Shown here one piece after another: positions 58,505-64,000 of a stretch of DNA of 64,000 bases. The stretch is from Ahrensia sp. R2A130 (GTDB lineage: Bacteria; Pseudomonadota; Alphaproteobacteria; Rhizobiales; Rhizobiaceae). Location: contig NZ_AEEB01000003.1 of the NCBI RefSeq assembly GCF_000179775.1, forward strand, positions 434,001-498,000, in the 5' to 3' direction. Each line of letters starts with the position of its first letter. Positions within the stretch are counted from its first letter, which is position 1. The notes below the pieces were generated by a model. That model was not told the origin of the DNA and searched no databases. It saw nothing but the letters and a program-made list of their open reading frames with translations. The translations under genes and the position numbers were made by a program.

Positions 58505-60171
58505 CGGTCACGGAACCTGTTGGTGATCGGGTAGCGGCGCTCACGACCAAATGCGCGTCGCGTGATCTTCACACCCGGTGCAGCCTGTCGGCGCTTGTAT
58601 TCCGCGATGTAGAGCAGATGCTCCATCCGCTCGACGGTGGCGCGCTCGAAGCCAAATTTCTCGACGATGTCGTCCACCGACATTTCGTTTTCCACGAGGC
58701 TTTCCAGAATAGCATCCAGCACCGGATATTCCGGCAACGAATCCTGATCGGTCTGGTTTTCACGCAGTTCGGCAGTCGGCGCTTTGTCGATGATATTTTG
58801 CGGGATCACCTCGCCCGATGGGCCGAGACAGTCCGGCGGCATGTGTTTATTGCGCCAATCCGACAGGCCATAGACCTGCATTTTATAAAGGTCTTTGATC
58901 GGGTTGAAACCGCCATTCATGTCGCCATAAAGCGTAGCGTAACCAACTGACATCTCCGATTTATTTCCAGTGGTGACCACCATTGAGCCGAACTTATTGG
59001 AGATCGCCATGAGAATGACACCACGTGCGCGCGACTGCAGGTTTTCCTCGGTCACACCTTCGGCAGTGTCTTCAAAAACATCGGACAGCGTGTCGAGAAA
59101 GCCTTGAACCGGCGGTTCAATCGGGATGGTTTCATATCGAACGCCCAGCGCATTTGCACAGTCCTGCGCATCCTTGAGGCTCTCATCGGACGTGTAGCGG
59201 TAAGGCAGCATCACGCAGCGCACGCGCTCTTCACCCAAAGCATCAACGCTCATCGCGGCAACAATTGCAGAATCGATCCCGCCCGACAGGCCGAGCACCA
59301 CATTCTTGAAGCCGTTTTTCTCAACATAGTCGCGCAGCCCCAGAACACAGGCGCGCCAATCGCATTCCTGCACGTCTGGAAGACGAGTTTGCACTCCGCG
59401 ATCGCAGGCCCAACCGTCCGAGCCGCGGCGCCATGTCGTAAGTGCGACGCTGCTCTCAAATTGGTTCATCTGAACAGGGATGCTCTTGTCGGCGTTCATG
59501 ACGAACGAACCACCGTCGAACACCAATTCGTCCTGCCCGCCCAGCTGATTTGCGAAGAGCATAGGCAGCTCCGTCACGATGACCTGGCGCATCACCACCT
59601 GATAGCGCACATCCACCTTCTGCCGGTAATAGGGGGAGCCGTTGGGCACGATCAGAATTTCCGAACCGCTTTCTGCAAGCGTTTCGCAGACATCCAAATC
59701 GCCCCAAATATCTTCGCAAATCGGCACGCCAAGGCGAACACCGCGGAAATTCAAAGGTCCCGGCATCGGTCCTTGGGCAAACACGCGTTTCTCGTCGAAG
59801 ACGCCATAGTTCGGAAGATCGACCTTGTGGCGCAGTTTGATAGCGCCACCATCGAGCAGCGCCACAGAATTGTGCAAACCAGTTTCAGCCTGCCACGGCA
59901 CCCCGACCAGAACGGCAGGACCACCATCTTTCGTCTCTTCTGCCAAGGCTTCGACTGCTTCGCGGCATCGCTTGATGAAAGCAGGCTTCAACACCAAATC
60001 CTCGGGCGAGTAGCCTGAGATGAAAAGTTCGGTGAACACCACAAGATCGGCACCTTGCCGCGCCGCGTCTGACCGCGCTTCGCGCACGAGATCCGTGTTG
60101 CCGCTGACATCGCCAACGGTCGGGTTCATCTGCGCGATTGCGATGCGAAGTGTGTCAGTAGCTTGGGTCAT
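58501..60171 (-). CDS. nadE: Glutamine-dependent NAD+ synthetase
   Basis: A 556-residue two-domain enzyme for the last step of NAD synthesis. The N-terminal nitrilase-like glutaminase (about 1-260) has the Glu of FTELFISGYSP, Lys in RHKVDLPNYG and Cys in VPICEDIWGD. The synthetase domain has the ATP pyrophosphatase loop LSGGIDSAIVAAMSVDAL and TGNKSEMSVGYATLYGD. Length fits the ~550-residue class. It overlaps folP by four bases; a GFA-family gene lies 59 bases upstream. Confidence 0.96.
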   Translation of the reverse strand: MTQATDTLRIAIAQMNPTVGDVSGNTDLVREARSDAARQGADLVVFTELFISGYSPEDLVLKPAFIKRCREAVEALAEETKDGGPAVLVGVPWQAETGLHNSVALLDGGAIKLRHKVDLPNYGVFDEKRVFAQGPMPGPLNFRGVRLGVPICEDIWGDLDVCETLAESGSEILIVPNGSPYYRQKVDVRYQVVMRQVIVTELPMLFANQLGGQDELVFDGGSFVMNADKSIPVQMNQFESSVALTTWRRGSDGWACDRGVQTRLPDVQECDWRACVLGLRDYVEKNGFKNVVLGLSGGIDSAIVAAMSVDALGEERVRCVMLPYRYTSDESLKDAQDCANALGVRYETIPIEPPVQGFLDTLSDVFEDTAEGVTEENLQSRARGVILMAISNKFGSMVVTTGNKSEMSVGYATLYGDMNGGFNPIKDLYKMQVYGLSDWRNKHMPPDCLGPSGEVIPQNIIDKAPTAELRENQTDQDSLPEYPVLDAILESLVENEMSVDDIVEKFGFERATVERMEHLLYIAEYKRRQAAPGVKITRRAFGRERRYPITNRFRDR

Positions 60172-60230
60172 GTGCAGCGCTTAATGTGATGGCCTGAGAA
60201 GCACAGTAAGGCGTTTTGATGCGAGATGCA

Positions 60231-60650
60231 TCAACCGCGTCGCGGCCTTGGATCGTGCAAATCGTCGCCATCGAAGCGTTTGGCGTCTGTCGGAATATCG
60301 TAGTAGTCGCCCTTATCGGCAACAAAGATATGGCGGTCGAGCGTCAAGCCGGTTTCGCCATCAAACGATCCGAGCAGAATCGAAGTCGTATCGCTGTCAT
60401 TGACCTTCCAGAACATCGCAGAACCGCAAGTGCCGCAGAACCCGCGCTTGGCTATGTCAGACGCTGCATACCAGTTCAGTTTTTCAGACGGGTCGCTGAT
60501 CGCAAGGTCGGAATCCGCGCTGTCAGTGGCCACGTAGAAGTGGCCACTCTGCTTGCGGCATTGCGAGCAATGGCACGCCGCCAATTCTCGTAGAGACCCG
60601 GTCGTGCGGAACGTAATCGCTCCGCACGAGCATGAGCCGTTGCGGGTCAC
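60231..60650 (-). CDS. GFA family (glutathione-dependent formaldehyde-activating-like) protein
   Basis: A 139-residue zinc protein of the GFA fold (beta-tent). Zinc-ligand cysteines are visible in [22 protein letters not shown] and [12 protein letters not shown]. The family includes Gfa, which speeds the formation of S-hydroxymethylglutathione; most members have untested roles. Its start overlaps the DAHP synthase stop by four bases and nadE follows after 59 bases. Function beyond the fold is not assignable. Confidence 0.88.
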   Translation of the reverse strand: MTRNGSCSCGAITFRTTGSLRELAACHCSQCRKQSGHFYVATDSADSDLAISDPSEKLNWYAASDIAKRGFCGTCGSAMFWKVNDSDTTSILLGSFDGETGLTLDRHIFVADKGDYYDIPTDAKRFDGDDLHDPRPRRG

Positions 60651-62026
60651 GCTGCTTTCTCTTCAGCAGGTGCTGAACGGCCAGCCTGCTTCAAGCGATC
60701 AGCCACAAGGAACGCCAGTTCAATCGACTGATCAGCGTTCAAGCGTGGATCGCAATGGGTGTGGTAACGGTCGCCAAGTTCGCTGTCGGAGACGACACGT
60801 GCACCGCCAGTACATTCCGTTACGTCTTTACCCGTCATTTCAACGTGCACACCGCCTGCAATCGTACCTTCAGCGTCATGGACGTCGAAGAAGGAATTCA
60901 CTTCACCCATCACGCGCTCGAAAGGACGGGTTTTATAGCCGCTGTCCGAAGAAATGGTGTTCCCATGCATCGGATCACAGGACCAAACGACCTTTTTGCC
61001 TTCGCGCTCAACGGCTTTAATGAGTGCTGGCAAATGCTCGCCAACCTTATCATGGCCGAAACGTGCGATGAGCGTCAGGCGACCGGCTTCATTGTCGGGT
61101 GACAGAATGTCGATCAGTTCCAGCAAACCATCGGGTGTTGTGGACGGGCCGCATTTCAAGCCAATCGGGTTTTTCACACCACGGCAATATTCCACGTGGG
61201 CATGGTCAGGTTGACGGGTACGGTCGCCAATCCACAGCATGTGGCCGGACGTGGCGTATGGTTCGCCAGTGATTGAATCATCGCGCGTGAGAGCTTCTTC
61301 GTATCCAAGTAGAAGCGACTCGTGGCTGGTGAAGAAATCAGTTTCACGTAGATTGGAATTGTTCTCCGGGTCCATACCGATGGCGCGCATGAAGTCGAGT
61401 GACTCCGTGATGCGCGACGCAAGCTCTTGATACTGTTGCGATTGCGGTGAGTTCTTGACGAAATCAAGCGTCCACTGGTGTACGTGGTTCAGGTTGGCAT
61501 AGCCACCCTGAGCGAAAGCACGAAGCAGGTTCAGCGTCGCGGCAGACTGGCGGTAGGCCATGATCTGGCGCTCGGGATCGGGAATACGAGACTCCTCATC
61601 AAATTCGATCCCGTTGACCACATCGCCCTTATAGGACGGCAGTTCGACACCATCCTTGGTTTCCATCGCAGACGAACGCGGCTTGGCGAACTGGCCAGCA
61701 ATACGGCCAACTTTCACGACGGGCTTGGCGGCACCGTAGGTGAGCACCACAGCCATCTGCAGAAACACACGGAAGAAGTCGCGAATGTTGTCAGCACCGT
61801 GCTCGGCAAAGCTCTCGGCACAATCGCCGCCCTGAAGCAAAAACGCCTCGCCGCGTGACACGGCAGCGAGATGATCCTTTAGCGCACGCGCCTCACCTGC
61901 AAATACCAGCGGAGGAAACGAAGCCAACCGAGCTTCGGTCTTTGCAAGGGCATCAGCATCGGGATATTCCGGCAGTTGCAACGCCGGTTTTGAACGCCAC
62001 GAATTGGGGGACCACGCTTGGGTCAT
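60647..62026 (-). CDS. aroF: Class II 3-deoxy-7-phosphoheptulonate synthase
   Basis: A 459-residue plant-type (class II) DAHP synthase that opens the shikimate pathway with PEP and erythrose-4-phosphate. Key motifs: [14 protein letters not shown] (metal Cys), [24 protein letters not shown] and [19 protein letters not shown] start at 62026 ([13 protein letters not shown]), preceded by GGAG; a 62101 start adds 25 unlikely residues. It heads the aroF-GFA-nadE-folP-folB-folK run, and is divergent from the hydrolase gene. Confidence 0.94.
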   Translation of the reverse strand: MTQAWSPNSWRSKPALQLPEYPDADALAKTEARLASFPPLVFAGEARALKDHLAAVSRGEAFLLQGGDCAESFAEHGADNIRDFFRVFLQMAVVLTYGAAKPVVKVGRIAGQFAKPRSSAMETKDGVELPSYKGDVVNGIEFDEESRIPDPERQIMAYRQSAATLNLLRAFAQGGYANLNHVHQWTLDFVKNSPQSQQYQELASRITESLDFMRAIGMDPENNSNLRETDFFTSHESLLLGYEEALTRDDSITGEPYATSGHMLWIGDRTRQPDHAHVEYCRGVKNPIGLKCGPSTTPDGLLELIDILSPDNEAGRLTLIARFGHDKVGEHLPALIKAVEREGKKVVWSCDPMHGNTISSDSGYKTRPFERVMGEVNSFFDVHDAEGTIAGGVHVEMTGKDVTECTGGARVVSDSELGDRYHTHCDPRLNADQSIELAFLVADRLKQAGRSAPAEEKAA

Positions 62027-62133
62027 ATCACTACTCCTCAGCCCGTCATGGGCCGCCTCTTTGTTTGCAGGCGTTTTGACGCCAAGCTTGGGCTTTTGCA
62101 AGGCATCTCGACCGTTCGATTGGGCGGCACGGC

Positions 62134-63000
62134 ATGACGGAGCGTATTCGCGACCTCACACTGGTAAGTGCAGGTGGCTGGCCGCTGGGGGCAACACTTT
62201 TTCAGGCACCCTCACCTAACAGCGAAAAACCGGCCGTTCTCATATCTTCTGCCGCCGGTGCGCCGCGTGGCTACTACACGAAATTTGCTCAAGCCCTGAT
62301 CTATGGCGGCGCACCCGCAGTGTTGACCTATGACTATCGCGGCATGCACGGCTCCAAAGGTGATAGGAGCCGTTGGCCGGAACTGCGGATGTTCCAATGG
62401 GGCGAACATGATTTCACCGCAGTTGCCGAATTTCTGAAAGATCACGTGCAAGGCGGTCCAATCGTCGGGCTTGGACACTCCTATGGGGGCCAAGCACCGG
62501 GTCTATCGGCTGCGTGGTCACTGTTTGAGCGTTACGGGACCGTTGCAACGCTGAACGGATATTGGCGCGGAACAGACCAGCCGATCCGCGTTTGGCTACA
62601 AACTCAAATCGCAGGCAGAGCCTTAGCGAAATTCTGGGGTCATGTGCCCGATAGTTTTCCCGGTGCGGGTGGCATGCCCGGCACGATTATGAAGGATTGG
62701 GCGGACTGGATTGCTCGACCGGATTACTTCTTCGATCTGGAAGACGTGCCCGCCACGCGACATTTCCCGAACGTCAAACTGCCGTTAGCGAGCTTCAGAC
62801 CAGCCGACGATCCATGGGCCACAAAGCGGGCCGTTGAAACGTTCATGGCGCGCTATACGGCGGCTGATCTGACGCATCATGTCATTGAACCAGGACCATC
62901 CGGACCCATAGGACATCTCGGTTTCTTCCGCTCGGTCCATCGGGAAAGCCACTGGCCGACGGTGATCCGATATCTGTTGGAGAACAAACGCCCCGACTAG
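62134..63000 (+). CDS. Alpha/beta hydrolase
   Basis: A 288-residue alpha/beta-hydrolase. The nucleophile elbow is [12 protein letters not shown] (Ser within GHSYGG), the acid is probably Asp in the [10 protein letters not shown] region, and the catalytic His sits in [10 protein letters not shown]. An N-terminal oxyanion strand [16 protein letters not shown] follows. No signal peptide is seen. The substrate is unknown; the family includes esterases and peptidases of the serine aminopeptidase S33 group. It is divergent from the DAHP synthase gene. Confidence 0.88.
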   Translation: MTERIRDLTLVSAGGWPLGATLFQAPSPNSEKPAVLISSAAGAPRGYYTKFAQALIYGGAPAVLTYDYRGMHGSKGDRSRWPELRMFQWGEHDFTAVAEFLKDHVQGGPIVGLGHSYGGQAPGLSAAWSLFERYGTVATLNGYWRGTDQPIRVWLQTQIAGRALAKFWGHVPDSFPGAGGMPGTIMKDWADWIARPDYFFDLEDVPATRHFPNVKLPLASFRPADDPWATKRAVETFMARYTAADLTHHVIEPGPSGPIGHLGFFRSVHRESHWPTVIRYLLENKRPD

Positions 63001-63014
63001 GCAGGTGGCGGCCC

Positions 63015-63200
63015 AACAGCCAACCACCAGCTTGCGGGCAACAGGCGCGATCAACAGCACGCAGGAAAAAGCGATGGCCTAAGACGTGCCCAAGACGGCA
63101 GCCACGTCATCAGAAAACCGTCCGAAACGCCTAAAACACGTGCGGTAGCAATGCCGGACACGATGAACGACATCACTCCCGAAAGCAGGAGCGCGTGGCT
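63015..63200 (-). pseudogene. Frameshifted DUF2798 membrane-protein relic
   Basis: The gap between gor and the hydrolase translates, on the minus strand, to a DUF2798-like start (LLLSGVMSFIVSGIATARV, from the CTC codon at 63191) running to LMTWLPSWARL, and, after a frame change near 63076-63083, AIAFSCVLLIAPVARKLV in a second frame. A one-base loss in the GGCCT stretch would join them. In the second frame no stop occurs at the expected end. DUF2798 proteins are small two-helix membrane proteins of unknown role. A sequencing error is the alternative. Confidence 0.6.
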
Positions 63201-63210
63201 CCCGCGAGCA

Positions 63211-64000
63211 TCAGGCGTTACCGGCAGGTTCCATTATGTTAACAGGGGCAACAGGCGTACCATCCGAGCGGATGCCAGCCTTCACCGTGTAGCTTGGCTC
63301 GTACATCGTCACCAATTCTTCGGCAGCAGATGGATGTAGCGCCATAGTGGCATCCACATCAGCTTTCGTGCAGCCCATTTTCATAGGGATGGCAAGGAGC
63401 TGCGCCATTTCGCCAGCGTCTGGCCCAACTATATGTGCGCCAACCAGCTTGTCGGTTTTCGCGTCGACAATCAGCTTCATCAGCATCCTGGTATCGCGAT
63501 CAGGCAGCACGTATTTCATGGCGCGGAAGTTAGCCTTGAAGACGTTCAACTCGTCATAGGCTTCGCAAGCCTCGAGCTCAGTCATTCCCACGGTGCCGAT
63601 TTCAGGATGCGAAAAGACAGCAGTGGCGATCATTTCATGGTCCGGGCGCTGTGGCGTGTCGCGGTATTCTGTCGACACGAAACACATGGATTCGTGGATC
63701 GCCACCGGCGTCAGCTGAACGCGACCTGTTACATCGCCAACAGCCCAGACGCTCTCACAACTGGTGCGGGAATAATCATCGACCTCAATGTAACCCTTGG
63801 CGTCAGTCGCGATACCGGCATATTCCAGGCCGAGACTGGCCGTTAGCGGCGAGCGACCGAGCGCAAGCATGACGCAGTCGACATCCACCACATCGCCGCT
63901 CTTCAGGTGACAGCGGCGGCGTCCGCCTTCCAACTCTTCGATCTTTGCAAAAACATCATGGGTGCGAATACGAATACCGCGCTTCTCATATTCAGAATGC
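63211..64000 (-). CDS. gor: Glutathione-disulfide reductase, C-terminal part (cut by window edge)
   Basis: The last ~262 residues of a flavoprotein disulfide reductase; the start lies beyond position 64000. Visible are the NADP-domain end (VMLALGRSPLT), the FAD-binding VWAVGDVTGRVQLTPVAI, and the dimerisation domain with FSHPEIGTVGMTE and the active-site His-Glu region ALHPSAAEELVTM. The HPSAAEE signature and ending EPAGNA suit glutathione reductase better than lipoamide dehydrogenase, though the redox Cys pair is outside the window. Confidence 0.88.
   Translation of the reverse strand, partial: HSEYEKRGIRIRTHDVFAKIEELEGGRRRCHLKSGDVVDVDCVMLALGRSPLTASLGLEYAGIATDAKGYIEVDDYSRTSCESVWAVGDVTGRVQLTPVAIHESMCFVSTEYRDTPQRPDHEMIATAVFSHPEIGTVGMTELEACEAYDELNVFKANFRAMKYVLPDRDTRMLMKLIVDAKTDKLVGAHIVGPDAGEMAQLLAIPMKMGCTKADVDATMALHPSAAEELVTMYEPSYTVKAGIRSDGTPVAPVNIMEPAGNA

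Noticed and set aside
59104-60018. 304-residue plus-strand ORF opposite nadE
   Set aside because: Shadow of nadE; the nadE frame contains all catalytic motifs.

Overview
The window is a core-chromosome segment of an alphaproteobacterium, most likely of the order Hyphomicrobiales (Rhizobiales). The evidence is the gene order (gyrA-marC; ssb-uvrA; nagZ-scpAB-tatABC-serS-surE-pcm-nlpD; cckA-fliO-dksA; folKBP), the fused secDF, RNase E with a large insert in its S1 domain, CckA, an alphaproteobacterial LexA box (GTTC-N7-GTTC) and a CtrA-type box (TTAA-N7-TTAA). Genus cannot be fixed by reading alone; base composition looks moderate, with no obvious compositional island. I saw no insertion sequence, prophage, CRISPR array, tRNA or rRNA.

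Layout. 1-3.6 kb: 5' part of gyrA, a MarC transporter, a small secreted protein, then ssb-tenA-VOC on the minus strand. 3.6-9.6 kb: uvrA (sharing a LexA box with divergent ssb), a 48-residue DUF1127 gene followed by three anti-Shine-Dalgarno hairpins (a probable sRNA of the cuckoo/CcsR/alpha-r14 type), a lipoprotein and trmFO. 9.6-14.4 kb: yajC-secDF followed by two genes resembling mitochondrial complex I assembly factors NDUFAF3 and NDUFAF6. 14.5-24.4 kb: a DUF815 ATPase and the long minus-strand run nagZ-scpA-scpB / tatA-tatB-tatC-serS-surE-pcm / nlpD. 24.5-31 kb: SPOR protein, argS, dgt, then erpA and xth divergently. 30.8-36.1 kb: a lipid-transport (Mla-type) operon behind a threonine dehydratase-like gene. 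36.2-44.8 kb: an unusual SDR protein, a DUF2865 protein, gltX, an MFS transporter, PBP1A and an AMIN-amidase. 44.8-48.9 kb: a 744-bp structured leader and rne. 48.9-56.8 kb: cckA, a FliO-like gene, dksA, a SixA-like phosphatase, ycjX/ycjF-like genes and an exported protein. 56.8-62 kb: aroF(class II)-GFA-nadE-folP-folB-folK. 62-64 kb: a hydrolase, a frameshifted DUF2798 relic and the 3' part of gor.

Together the genes cover DNA topology and repair, protein export (Sec and Tat), envelope growth and division (PBP1A, amidase, degenerate LysM/M23 protein, SPOR protein), chromosome segregation (ScpAB), RNA turnover, cell-cycle signalling, outer-membrane lipid transport, and folate/NAD/aromatic synthesis. 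No wholly new multi-gene system is evident. The most interesting signals are the DUF1127-anti-SD RNA locus, the complex-I-assembly-like pair coupled to secDF, the repeated charged insert and structured leader of rne, and the LexA and CtrA boxes.
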